Shown here: positions 53,170 through 61,623 of the stretch, in pieces
Numbering within the stretch: the first letter of the stretch is position 1
Layout: each line of letters opens with the position of its first letter
Assembly: GCF_028421645.1 (NCBI RefSeq)
Contig: NZ_CP116888.1
Location: forward strand, 248,001 to 312,000
DNA from: Aneurinibacillus sp. Ricciae_BoGa-3
GTDB lineage: Bacteria > Bacillota > Bacilli > Aneurinibacillales > Aneurinibacillaceae
Direction: 5' to 3'
DNA length: 64,000 bases
Notes under the pieces: generated by a model
The model's input: the letters and a program-made list of their open reading frames with translations, nothing else
Databases searched by the model: none
Told to the model about the DNA's origin: nothing
Position numbers and translations under genes: made by a program

Positions 53170-54147
53170 TTAATGTTTTTTTTGAAAACCTACATGTATA
53201 TATAAACATCCGTCCGTGTCATTTAAATTCACCATGACCGTTCTTCCGTTAGCTGTAAACTGATTTGGAATATTTCCTGAATTGAAGTAATTCCAAACTT
53301 TCATGTAATCTTTTCCGAAATAAAATTTAAACAATTCTTTTGAGACGACAGGGATACGATAACTTGCTGGAACTTCTGGGGCTTGCCAGCCAGTATATCT
53401 AAACTCTACTTCATATTTGCCTAATGAGTTATGCGTATCAGCAATACTAATAGCTTGTGGTTGACCAGGGATATTGAACCAGTGACCATGAAAATCAAAT
53501 CCAAGTTCTTTTTGGAACACTTGGAAGTTTTTATCTTGATTTGAAGACCATGATGACTTCAATACAGGAGCCGTCCAACCATCAGGATATGTTTTGCCTC
53601 CACCAGGCTTTTGCGTTTGTGGATTGCTTGGTGCTGGTTGTGTAGCCATACCCGCTACGTTGATGATGGTTTTCCCACCTTGATTGGTTTGTTTCACTCC
53701 ATAACCCATACCTTTAAACGATTTCACAAAATCAATTGGTACATAAAGCACGCTGTCTTTCATGATGGCTTTGGCATCTACTGGAACAACAACTTTACCC
53801 ATTAATTTCGTCTCTAGTGGAATAGCTTGTCCATTTACACTTGCAGAAGATGAACCTTCTTCAACTGTAACGACTTTTCCGTTTCGTTCTTGAATGATGG
53901 ATTGGTTTGATGAGTCAATCCAGGTTACATCGTCACCCATTTTTTGAGCAATCGCATTCAGTGGTACATATGTTACCCCATTGCTCACAAAAGCTTGTCC
54001 ATCTGCAGAAGCAAGTGGTACGCCATTTACCTCAACCACTGTGGTTGTACCTGCATGGTTGAGAACTGTCGCCGCAACAGCAAAAACTCCAATTCCTGCT
54101 AAAATTTTTGGATTTCCAATCCTTTTCAAAACGTCTTTTACATTCAT
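53170..54147 (-). CDS. Secreted copper-amine-oxidase-N-like domain protein
   Basis: This protein has 325 residues. ATG at 54147 (MNVKDVLKRIGNPKILAG) lies ten bases after AAAGGAGG. The N-terminal hydrophobic stretch is a signal peptide or anchor. Residues of about 25-165 hold a two-lobed copper-amine-oxidase N-terminal-like stalk domain (VSNGVTYVPLNAIAQKMG, then KDSVLYVPIDFVKSFKGMGY), common in secreted Bacillota proteins. After a Pro/Gln linker the last 130 residues (FQKELGFDFHGHWFNIPGQP, FYFGKDYMKVWNYFNSG) are not recognised. It has an unusually long leader of about 150 bases after its promoter. Confidence 0.8.
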   Translation of the reverse strand: MNVKDVLKRIGNPKILAGIGVFAVAATVLNHAGTTTVVEVNGVPLASADGQAFVSNGVTYVPLNAIAQKMGDDVTWIDSSNQSIIQERNGKVVTVEEGSSSASVNGQAIPLETKLMGKVVVPVDAKAIMKDSVLYVPIDFVKSFKGMGYGVKQTNQGGKTIINVAGMATQPAPSNPQTQKPGGGKTYPDGWTAPVLKSSWSSNQDKNFQVFQKELGFDFHGHWFNIPGQPQAISIADTHNSLGKYEVEFRYTGWQAPEVPASYRIPVVSKELFKFYFGKDYMKVWNYFNSGNIPNQFTANGRTVMVNLNDTDGCLYIHVGFQKKH

Positions 54148-54314
54148 AAGTAAGATTCCTCCTTTATAGTTGTTTGCGTAATTTGCAAACGCCTTGCTTA
54201 TCAAACCTTTTTCATTATAGATAATTCAGACTACCTTATAACTCAAGGTTGGCTTCACGCCTTCCATTTTCCGCTAATTTTATTGGTAAATCAAGGGTAT
54301 TTATCTTTATCTAC

Positions 54315-54343
54315 AATATACTACCATTATTGACTATTGTCAA
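54315..54343 (-). promoter_or_regulatory. Promoter and palindromic operator of the 53170-54147 gene
   Basis: TTGACA, 17 bases (ATAGTCAATAATGGTAG), TATATT on the minus strand. TTGAC-TATT-GTCAA (54330-54343) is a perfect inverted repeat over the -35 box. Confidence 0.75.
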
Positions 54344-54349
54344 ATATTT

Positions 54350-54388
54350 TTTACCAACAAATAACCCTCTCCACGAAGAAGAGGGTTG
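54350..54388 (-). terminator. Rho-independent terminator after the 54392-55867 gene
   Basis: An AACCCTCT stem with AGAGGGTT is followed by ATTTGTTGG on the minus strand. Confidence 0.75.
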
Positions 54389-54391
54389 ATT

Positions 54392-55867
54392 TTATTGACC
54401 TGAAGTTTGTCCAACAGTTGAGAGCATCGGCTTAACTTGGGCTTTAAAGCCTTTAAGAATGTCATCAAATACCGATACAGACATTTTATCTTTGGTGTGA
54501 TTAATGACCACGATTTTGTTTTCAAGCAGAATCTCGAATCGGTCTTTATCATCTACGGCTCTACCACCGCTTCGAATTGCCAATTGGAATAATACATCGT
54601 GTACTTCTTGATAGGAAACCGTTCCGTCACTTGCTACTTTTAAATCGGTATCAAAGTAATACGGTTGTTTATCGGTTCTATCCAAGGTGAAGTGCAACGT
54701 CGTAGCAGGTTTAGGAGCTTTATTCTGCCCTGTAGAGGTATATGGCGTTGGATTTGTGTTCCAAACATTAGACGGATTGTTCCATGCTCTAGCATTTGAA
54801 TGCGGATGGTTAATGCTCATATCATACGCACTATTTGTGATGCTATTGGCATTGTGAGCGAATCCTCCGAAGCTTCCTGTTGGCACTTTTACTGGTGCAA
54901 CAGGTTTCGCTTGATTAAAGTCATAGCCCATTCCTCCATGTGGTTTGGTGAAATCTACACTACAGAAAACTTTTGCATCCAATTTAGAAGCGACTTCTTT
55001 TGTCACTGTCGGGGTTTTACCTGCAATGGTTTTAGTCGTCACTTTATAACAGGTTGAGTTTTCTTTTACATAAGTGGTTGAGACTGTGTAATGCTCGATT
55101 GGAAGAATACCTGAAAGATTCGCCGTACCTTGGTCTTGTGCAGGCGTAAGTTGGGGTTGCGGAGTGGCATTTTGATTCTGTGCTGTCCCTTGTGTATCCT
55201 GGTTTGGATTTTTGCCATCAGCAGAAGGTCCATACCCTGGGAGGTAGTCTCCTGTATTGCTATTCTTATAAGGAGCAAATGCACTCGCTGGAAGTTCTGT
55301 AAAATCTAGAGGAGGTGTTCCAACGCTCTCCGTAGGATGATTTTGTTGCGGATGAAAAATCTGATTCATGAGATTCTTATCCATCGTGCTTCTGATTCCA
55401 GCCAATTTTGTCGCATAAGCGGTTCGTACATCACTCTGTGGAAGAGATTTAACCGTCATATCCGCGACATCATAGTCGGTTTGCAATAAACTATTGCCTA
55501 CTTGTTTAATGGCTTTATCGGTTAAATAAGAGGCGTATTTGGCTTGCAGAGAGCTATCTTGGATACTTTTAATGTAATCACCCATTTTGCTAACCAACGC
55601 TGATTTGTCGTCAGGATTGGTTTCACTGAAAGGCAATGCAATAATGGTATCAATGGCAGATGTAATGTCACTGTCTGAATTTGTATCTGACGCCTTCTGT
55701 AGGGCTGTATTCGCATCTTGTAGCTGTTTGGCATATTGTGTGCTATCCAGGGAGTAATAGGGGCTGTTGGCGTGGCTAATGACGTTTAACACGTTCCCCG
55801 CAAAAGGCGTAGCTAAAACAGCAAATCCGACCACAGCCACCGATAATTTTTTCCATTTTCTTTTCAA
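54392..55867 (-). CDS. Secreted protein of unknown function, with Pro/Gln linker
   Basis: This 491-residue protein has a TTG start seven bases after AAAGGAGG. The signal peptide (MKRKWKKLSVAVVGFAVLAT) ends near SHA. Residues of about 38-185 are helical (QYAKQLQDANTALQKA, ALVSKMGDYIKSIQD). A flexible NQDTQGTAQNQNATPQPQ linker follows near 225. The C-terminal 240 residues are mixed alpha/beta (HYTVSTTYVKENSTCYKVTT, ATTLHFTLDRTDKQPYYFD, KDRFEILLENKIVVINHTKD). I recognise no family. It starts only 42 bases after the PIN-PhoH gene stop with no terminator between, so the two share a transcript. Confidence 0.72.
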   Translation of the reverse strand: MKRKWKKLSVAVVGFAVLATPFAGNVLNVISHANSPYYSLDSTQYAKQLQDANTALQKASDTNSDSDITSAIDTIIALPFSETNPDDKSALVSKMGDYIKSIQDSSLQAKYASYLTDKAIKQVGNSLLQTDYDVADMTVKSLPQSDVRTAYATKLAGIRSTMDKNLMNQIFHPQQNHPTESVGTPPLDFTELPASAFAPYKNSNTGDYLPGYGPSADGKNPNQDTQGTAQNQNATPQPQLTPAQDQGTANLSGILPIEHYTVSTTYVKENSTCYKVTTKTIAGKTPTVTKEVASKLDAKVFCSVDFTKPHGGMGYDFNQAKPVAPVKVPTGSFGGFAHNANSITNSAYDMSINHPHSNARAWNNPSNVWNTNPTPYTSTGQNKAPKPATTLHFTLDRTDKQPYYFDTDLKVASDGTVSYQEVHDVLFQLAIRSGGRAVDDKDRFEILLENKIVVINHTKDKMSVSVFDDILKGFKAQVKPMLSTVGQTSGQ

Positions 55868-55909
55868 GTTGCAACCTCCTTTCTCTAAAATTCAGTTGGA
55901 ATTTAGGTT

Positions 55910-57235
55910 TTATAGTTTTCGTGCGCCAAATTCAGCGAGTCTACCACGCTTAGTTTTGGGGTCAATATCCATTGTGATATGACCAATGAAATCTTCCTCT
56001 TTTCCTTCTTCAATTAAGTGAACCAATCCATTGTTATATTGATTAAGGTTTGGGTCATCGATTTGCTCCACATCTCCTGTTACAATCAATTTTCCGTCGT
56101 CATTAACCCTTGTGACAAGGGTTTTTATCATGTGATTGGTGGTGTTTTGTGCTTCATCGAGTATGATGACTTTTTCAAAGACACTCATACCTCGAATATT
56201 TGCAAGAGGGATAAAATCGAGCATATCTTTTGCAAGCAACTCTTCTACTTTTTGGTCAACCGTCAATCGATTGGTTATGGAATGCAAATCCTTTCCAGAA
56301 TAAAGTTCTTGCTTAAATAAAAACTCAATGGAGGAATAAAAGGGTTGAAGGTGAGGGCGGAGTTTTTCTTCTACATCGCCTTTATAAAATCCAAGTTCTT
56401 CTCGTTTATCGACCGATATACTGGACTTGGTGTAAAGGAGCTTGTGATATATATTATTTATGATGGCTGAGAGGGAATAATCAATGGCTTCGAGGCTTTT
56501 TCCTTTTCCTGAGACACCCATTGCGGTTACGCAAGTGATGTCTTTATCTTGGAGAAGGTAAAGGAACATTTTTTGCTCTAGATTTTTAGGACGTGTTCTC
56601 ATTCCGTTGACATTGAGTTTGTCAAAATCTACGGGGATAATTTGGTCATGTTTACGGATACCTATAGCAATGTGTTGTGGATTGAATTGATTTTCTAAGA
56701 TAACAAATTCATTTGGAAACAAATCGAATTCATTGCCAAGTTTTCCTTCAAACATACGGGTAATCATATGTTCTGGAACGGTTAGTTTACGATAGCCTTT
56801 ATAGATTTCAGTTTTTATCATGTCGGCTTTGTATTCTTCAGCTTCAACAAAATCTCTAGCAATGACACGCATCATTCTATCTCTAGAAATCAGCGTAGCA
56901 TTGTTGTTCTTTGCACAAGCGATGATTTTGTAATCATTTTTATCCATTACCAACGCTTTTGATATTTCTTCGTTCTCTATGTCATAGCTTGTCCGAATCA
57001 AGGTTTGCCCTAATCTTACCCCTTGTTTTAAGGGTGCTTTTTGGGATAGTTCATCAAGGATTTTGGAAACAATTCTAGCATAATAGCCTCTCTCTGAACT
57101 CTCATCTTTTAAATGATTAATTTCTTCATAGACAACAGACGGAATAATCACTTCATTATCTTCAAATTTATAAAGCGCATCGACATCATAAAGAAGGACA
57201 CTGGTATCAGCAACAAACTTTTTCGACAAAAACAT
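55910..57235 (-). CDS. PIN-PhoH family ATPase/ribonuclease
   Basis: This protein has 441 residues. The N-terminal PIN domain (FVADTSVLLYDVDAL, PSVVYEEINHLKD, ALVMDKNDYKIIACAK, ATLISRDRMMRV) carries the conserved acidic residues. A linker follows, then the PhoH domain with a Walker A-like AMGVSGKGKSLEA (about 250-262), Walker B VIILDEAQNTTNHM (about 355) and GKLIVTGDVEQID. In this family the PIN ribonuclease is coupled to an RNA helicase-like ATPase, as in PhoH2 and B. subtilis YlaK. The P-loop SGKGKS departs from the usual AGTGKT. ATG lies three bases after GAGGGG; a TTG two codons on has better spacing. Confidence 0.87.
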   Translation of the reverse strand: MFLSKKFVADTSVLLYDVDALYKFEDNEVIIPSVVYEEINHLKDESSERGYYARIVSKILDELSQKAPLKQGVRLGQTLIRTSYDIENEEISKALVMDKNDYKIIACAKNNNATLISRDRMMRVIARDFVEAEEYKADMIKTEIYKGYRKLTVPEHMITRMFEGKLGNEFDLFPNEFVILENQFNPQHIAIGIRKHDQIIPVDFDKLNVNGMRTRPKNLEQKMFLYLLQDKDITCVTAMGVSGKGKSLEAIDYSLSAIINNIYHKLLYTKSSISVDKREELGFYKGDVEEKLRPHLQPFYSSIEFLFKQELYSGKDLHSITNRLTVDQKVEELLAKDMLDFIPLANIRGMSVFEKVIILDEAQNTTNHMIKTLVTRVNDDGKLIVTGDVEQIDDPNLNQYNNGLVHLIEEGKEEDFIGHITMDIDPKTKRGRLAEFGARKL

Positions 57236-57239
57236 ATCC

Positions 57240-57660
57240 CCTCTCTTATATTGTTTTTAGTCAATACTGTTAAAATCAGCATAGGACTTCTTGATACTTT
57301 ATGCAATATAAAATGGGTTTAATCGGTTTGAAGGATAGGAGCCAATCGTTTATAATAAGAAGAACTCCTTTTTATTTTTTTGAGGAGGCGGTTTTAAAAT
57401 TATTTCAATAGTAGAAAAACTGTAATTTCTTCAATCCTTTCAAACCTTACTTCCAAACATTCCTCCACCTCTTATAAAACATACCTTAAAAACATATCTT
57501 ATCATCATATATTCTTTCATAGATTCATACAGTAATTATAGGCAGAGATTACGCAAATCAAAAAGCTCCAATCCCTTGACACATAAGGCTTGATGATGAT
57601 TTTAGTTAAACAAAAATTTCCACATCCACCCCAAAATTTTCTGAGAAACCTTCTTTTTTA
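57240..57660. other. Gene-free, A/T-rich region upstream of the PIN-PhoH gene
   Basis: About 420 bases with no convincing gene. A minus-strand -35/-10 pair (57245-57273) would start transcription at the ATG, so it is doubtful. Confidence 0.4.
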
Positions 57661-57665
57661 CCAAC

Positions 57666-57833
57666 TGTGAACACTTAATTTTCCATGTGTGACTACCTTT
57701 TTTTCATTTGTGAACATTATTTTTTCTATTATGAAATACTTTTTACCAATGTGGACATTCTTCTTTCTATTTTTCCTGTAATTTTTCCATTGTGAATAGC
57801 GTGTGTATAAAATGTGGACAAATTTGTGGATAA
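57666..57833. other. DnaA-box cluster, probable part of the origin
   Basis: TGTGGATAA (57825-57833) is a perfect DnaA box on the minus strand. TGTGGACAA (57813-57821) and TGTGTATAA (57802-57810) have one mismatch each, in the same orientation and spaced 11-12 bases. Looser copies (TGTGAATAG 57791, TGTGGACAT 57750, TGTGAACAT 57709, TGTGAACAC 57666) extend the array. Confidence 0.65.
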
Positions 57834-57845
57834 CCGTTGCATAAA

Positions 57846-57890
57846 TAAAAAAGACTTCCCCGTCTCTTTTGAAAAAGACGAAAAAGCCTT
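57846..57890 (-). terminator. Rho-independent terminator after the 57960-59060 gene
   Basis: A stem of about 14 pairs with several wobble pairs (GGCTTTTTCGTCT) is followed by seven T on the minus strand. Confidence 0.85.
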
Positions 57891-57959
57891 TATTTAGAAT
57901 GATTATATTTACATATAAGATAAAATATGGAAATAATAGGCGCAAAGAAATAAAGAAGA

Positions 57960-59060
57960 TTAGGCGATAAATTTTTGAAATACCGTCTTTTTAATCAATG
58001 ACCGTACAAAGCCCCCTACATTCTCCACGACCAGTTCCTCTTCGTTAGAGACTTGTTCCTTGTAAAGAGAAAGAGCTTCACAAAGATATGTGACGCCGTA
58101 CTCCATAGACAGTTGAACAAGGTCATTCATATCTTCTGGTGATAATTTGTATGTCGTCTCTCCGAGGATAGAGCGGATTTGTTGCGTAAACTGCTTCTCT
58201 TTTTTCGCTCGTAATAATTTTTCGTTAAATTCAGGACGTAATTTGAACATGACAATAGAATCCTTGGATTGGATATCAAAGGAACCTGTTACACCCTCTA
58301 ACGTTTTCTTAATGATTTTAGGATAGCTGATATTTTTAGGTAAGGATTGCTTAATGTCCTGGTAAGTCGTGATGGCGTATTCTTCGGCACTGATGGATTT
58401 GTTGTCTTGTTCAAGTGCCAATCGAAGGCTTGCTCTTATTTCGTTTACGGATTTTGCACTCACCAGTTGAACAAACAGTTCTTTTGAAATGCGAAAATAA
58501 CCAGAACCATTTTGTTTTCTGGATTGATGATATTCTTTATATTTTGTAATATGTACACTGAAAATGTCAGAGGTATATTTCATGGTAGAAATTAGCCCTA
58601 ACTTACTTAATTCAATGTTGTTATTTTTCACCGTTCGCACGTTGCAACCTAGTAGACTTGCAATGGCTTTGATTGATACATATTTAATAAAGCCATTCGA
58701 ATCTACAGTCATTAAATGATAGAGTATGAATTGAAGTAGTTGATATTTAGAAAGACGCTTTTTATTTTTCAACAATTCGTCTTTCTGAATACGGTAGCGG
58801 TGCATTTCATTGACGTAGATACCTTTGGGCAGAGAAAAAATTTGATATTGGCAATTTTGTTTGCAGTAAGTTGCCTTATCCTCAATAGGAACATCTTTTA
58901 GTTCACAATGAGAAGGACAGGTAGAAAAGTCAACTTCTACTTCTTCGAGACTATGACCTTGGTCACTTCCCCTCTTATAGTTTGGCGTCACACCTAATAC
59001 GGTAATGAGCATCTTTTTCCCGATTCTAGCGAATTCCCTCATGGGCATCCATGTATCCAA
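57960..59060 (-). CDS. Putative replication/regulatory DNA-binding protein with Cys cluster
   Basis: This protein has about 366 residues. TTG at 59060 lies five bases after AGGTGA; a GTG at 59069 abuts the site. A Cys cluster near residues 48-68 (CPSHC, then YCKQNC) may bind zinc. A winged helix follows (LLQFILYHLMTV, KAIASLLGCNVRTVKNN, ELSKLGLISTM, about 110-170). The remainder is helical (EIRASLRLALEQDNKSISAE). It is divergent from the initiator gene across the iteron array, and DnaA boxes lie just beyond its terminator. That position suggests a role in replication or its control, though no family was recognised. Confidence 0.65.
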   Translation of the reverse strand: MDTWMPMREFARIGKKMLITVLGVTPNYKRGSDQGHSLEEVEVDFSTCPSHCELKDVPIEDKATYCKQNCQYQIFSLPKGIYVNEMHRYRIQKDELLKNKKRLSKYQLLQFILYHLMTVDSNGFIKYVSIKAIASLLGCNVRTVKNNNIELSKLGLISTMKYTSDIFSVHITKYKEYHQSRKQNGSGYFRISKELFVQLVSAKSVNEIRASLRLALEQDNKSISAEEYAITTYQDIKQSLPKNISYPKIIKKTLEGVTGSFDIQSKDSIVMFKLRPEFNEKLLRAKKEKQFTQQIRSILGETTYKLSPEDMNDLVQLSMEYGVTYLCEALSLYKEQVSNEEELVVENVGGFVRSLIKKTVFQKFIA

Positions 59061-59153
59061 TGAAATCACCTACCTTACCTAAATTCCTATAAAAGTTTCA
59101 TAGCAACATTGTAAGAGATATCGACTTTGTTGTCTAAAAACAAAAAAATAGAC

Positions 59154-59739
59154 TTGTCAGAACGGAAAAACAGAGACAAACCGAAATGAGTCCTTTTTTT
59201 TAGCGGTATTTCTCGTACGGCATAATAGGTGACCTGTCAGAACGGAAAAACAGAGACAACTATGCTGATACTGATAAACAATGAGGTGTAGCGAACTTTG
59301 TCTTTTTTACAAAAGCATTTTTTACGTTTTTTCATGGTAGTGTTAGAAGTTAAAGCAAATGTTGTGCTTGTCAGAACGGAGATTTTAATACAAAACCAAA
59401 ATATGGTTACGAAATGACCTGTCAGAACGGAAAAACAGAGACAAACAGGAAATGGAAGTGTCGAATTTTGTCGAAATAAAATTTTATTTTTTTTAAAAGT
59501 ATCAGCGACTTGTCAGAACGGATATTCGAAGACAAGTTTAATAGGGTTGTTCATAACGAGGTTTTTTTTAAGTTTAAAGATTTTTTTTGATGGGAAAAAG
59601 TTAAAAAAGACTGATATTGCCTTGTCAGAACGGATAATTGTAGACAAGTAAAAGTTATGCCTTGTCAGAACGGAGTATAATAGACAATTATCTGTAAATG
59701 ACTTAAAATGTACCCGTCAGAACGGAGATTTGGAGACAA
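59154..59739 (+). repeat. Iteron array, eight 26-base repeats (probable oriV)
   Basis: Eight direct repeats share TTGTCAGAACGGA, then 6-7 variable bases, then AGACAA. They start at 59154, 59234, 59368, 59419, 59510, 59622, 59662 and 59714, so the spacing is irregular (40-134 bases). The ends TTGTC and GACAA are also inverted to each other. Copies 1, 2 and 4 share the same centre (AAAAACAG), while the others vary. They lie directly before the initiator gene, typical of theta-replicating plasmids. Confidence 0.9.
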
Positions 59740-59788
59740 TTCAGGGTTTTAACAACTTACCAGTCACTCTTTCTATTAAGTTTAGACA

Positions 59789-59797
59789 TGATATAAT
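59789..59797 (+). promoter_or_regulatory. Extended -10 promoter of the initiator gene
   Basis: TGATATAAT is an extended -10 box, with no clear -35. The start codon lies 25 bases downstream of the box. Confidence 0.65.
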
Positions 59798-59821
59798 GAG
59801 GGGAACAGGGAGGTTTTGCAA

Positions 59822-61312
59822 GTGAGAATACCTGATTCTACGATGCAAAATATTTGGGATAATGTGAACGGTTCTCTTGAAAAGAAGTATAACCAATACT
59901 TATATTCGGGAAACGGGATTGAATTTCAAACCTATTACAATAAGACTTTAACGACTATTTTCAACACATTGGATTTAGAACATTTATTTGAAGTAACCAG
60001 TGATACGTTGTCTCCGATTGTAAAGAGACGGCAAAAGACTAAAAAAAGATGGTTGGATAGGGAATTAAATAGTGAAGGTTTATTTTATAAGGAAATTGAA
60101 GTTGTCGCAAAAGGATTGTTCGAACAATTTCAAGATGAACCAGAAAAGTTTAAAGCTGTTTATCAATGCGATACCTATGAAGAATTAAAAGTGAAGCGAT
60201 TAGCTGAACTCCGAACGTGGTTGGAGATGGATGATATACCTGTATCCGATTTTCCATATTTAAAAGATAAACAGAGATTCCAAATACAAAAAGCGTTTGA
60301 TAATGATATTGAGTATATAGCCTTGAAGTTAATAAAAGAAGAATGTCCTTTTGGTATGCAGAGTGCGATTGTCGCACTTCCTAATTCCATGAGTAATATT
60401 CCAATTGATTTTACGAATCGGATACGGATGAACCAAAATCCTATTCTTTCACAAGGAAAAGACCAATTCTTTTCCGATATGTATCATATCGATGATAATA
60501 CCGTTCTTGAAAGTTTAGTCAATGTGGAAATTCTACGTACTGGCGTGATTGCGAGCGTTTTAAAAACATTAAATGCAATGGATGTAAAAATATTTTTATC
60601 GGTTATGACCAAACAAGATGAAAACTTTTTTACTACTAGAGAAATTTTAGTGGATATTGGAGATGTTGTACGAGATGTATATACCTCCGATAGCCAAAAA
60701 AGTTACATGTCCGTTAAGGAAAGTCTTCTTCGTATGGCTCATTTGCAGTCTGGATTAGTCAGCGATACATTACGAGGCTTTACCGTTAAAATTTTTGACA
60801 ATGTAGACATAGCTAAAGCTACGAATTCCGACAAAGAGGTTGCTAAAATCGTCGTCAATATTGATATCGTGAACCAATATATTAAAAACCAAACGATTAA
60901 TATGTATAGGGATAGAATTGATAGGTTTGAATTAGATTCGGCAAAAATAGCGATATTCCCTTTGCAACGAGAGCGAATTCGTTGTTCCATGATAACGAAA
61001 CCAGGAAAGCCGCTTGTGTTTCAAGCCAACATCAATTTTTTCAGAGGAATCCTTTACTTCTCCAATAAAAAGAAAAGAGAAAACATCAAAATCATTGAGA
61101 AAATGTTAGCCGAAATTAAGAGAAATGAAATTACATTGAAAGATTTTCACCGTCAAGGTGACACATTCTTTTTGGAATTCTATGAGATTGACAATCGGGA
61201 ACGTAAGGATTTGTTAAATTATAAAGAAACAAGAGTATTGCTTACAGAAGAAGCAACAGCATTGCTCACAGCAGATGAACCCTATGAACAAATGAAGTTA
61301 AATATAGATTAA
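59822..61312 (+). CDS. Probable replication initiator protein
   Basis: This protein has about 496 residues. GTG at 59822 lies eight bases after GGGAGG; the TTG at 59816 is only two bases away. I read a winged-helix-like pair in the second half (LNAMDVKIFLSVMTKQ, FFTTREILVDIGDVVRDVY, YMSVKESLLRMAHLQSG, about 250-305) as in plasmid Rep proteins, preceded by a helical N-terminal half (WLDRELNSEGLFYKEIEVV). The main evidence is position: the gene directly follows eight iterons and is the only plus-strand gene of the region. It ends at a strong terminator. I do not recognise the subfamily. Confidence 0.72.
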   Translation: MRIPDSTMQNIWDNVNGSLEKKYNQYLYSGNGIEFQTYYNKTLTTIFNTLDLEHLFEVTSDTLSPIVKRRQKTKKRWLDRELNSEGLFYKEIEVVAKGLFEQFQDEPEKFKAVYQCDTYEELKVKRLAELRTWLEMDDIPVSDFPYLKDKQRFQIQKAFDNDIEYIALKLIKEECPFGMQSAIVALPNSMSNIPIDFTNRIRMNQNPILSQGKDQFFSDMYHIDDNTVLESLVNVEILRTGVIASVLKTLNAMDVKIFLSVMTKQDENFFTTREILVDIGDVVRDVYTSDSQKSYMSVKESLLRMAHLQSGLVSDTLRGFTVKIFDNVDIAKATNSDKEVAKIVVNIDIVNQYIKNQTINMYRDRIDRFELDSAKIAIFPLQRERIRCSMITKPGKPLVFQANINFFRGILYFSNKKKRENIKIIEKMLAEIKRNEITLKDFHRQGDTFFLEFYEIDNRERKDLLNYKETRVLLTEEATALLTADEPYEQMKLNID

Positions 61313-61318
61313 AGAAAC

Positions 61319-61343
61319 AGAAGGGAATACCCTTCTTTTTTTA
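61319..61343 (+). terminator. Rho-independent terminator of the initiator gene
   Basis: GAAGGG-AATA-CCCTTC is followed by seven T. Confidence 0.9.
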
Positions 61344-61363
61344 TCTGCAAATGCATTTGCAGA
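61344..61363. repeat. Perfect 20-base palindrome
   Basis: TCTGCAAATGCATTTGCAGA reads the same on both strands. Confidence 0.95.
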
Positions 61364-61438
61364 AAACGATTTGATTACTTCTCACCTTTTTGTAAGTATG
61401 GTGAGAGATGGGCAAAACCACAAATTATTATGGAAGTG

Positions 61439-61478
61439 TTTATGTTTCAAAATATGTATACATATTTTGAAACATAAA
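61439..61478. repeat. Perfect 40-base palindrome
   Basis: The left arm is TTTATGTTTCAAAATATGTA and the right arm is its exact complement, with no spacer. It lies between the convergent initiator and recA genes. Confidence 0.95.
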
Positions 61479-61582
61479 TGGAATATTTTTATTTTTTTGT
61501 TGTTAGCATCACAACCGCAAGTTTAACACCAGAAAAACGGGGAAATGACGGGGAAAATACCAGGAAAACGGGAGGAAAGACA

Positions 61583-61617
61583 ATAAAAAATACAGGCTAT
61601 AAAGTAAGCCTGTATCT
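61583..61617 (-). terminator. Rho-independent terminator of recA
   Basis: An ATACAGGCT stem with AGCCTGTAT is followed by six T on the minus strand. Confidence 0.92.
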
Positions 61618-61623
61618 TCGTGA

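Noticed and set aside
57245..57273. Promoter directly upstream of the PIN-PhoH gene
   Set aside because: TTAACA-17-TATAAG is a fair match, but transcription would begin at the start codon and lose the ribosome binding site.
57658..57945. Minus-strand frame of 95 codons
   Set aside because: It covers the terminator and DnaA boxes, has no ribosome binding site and its composition reflects A/T-rich DNA.
59154..59739. CRISPR array
   Set aside because: Repeat spacing is irregular (40-134 bases), no cas genes are present, and the repeats sit at an initiator gene, so they are iterons.
61439..61478. Protelomerase target as a firm call
   Set aside because: The perfect palindrome fits, but no protelomerase gene and no evidence of a linear replicon are in the window; kept only as a hypothesis.
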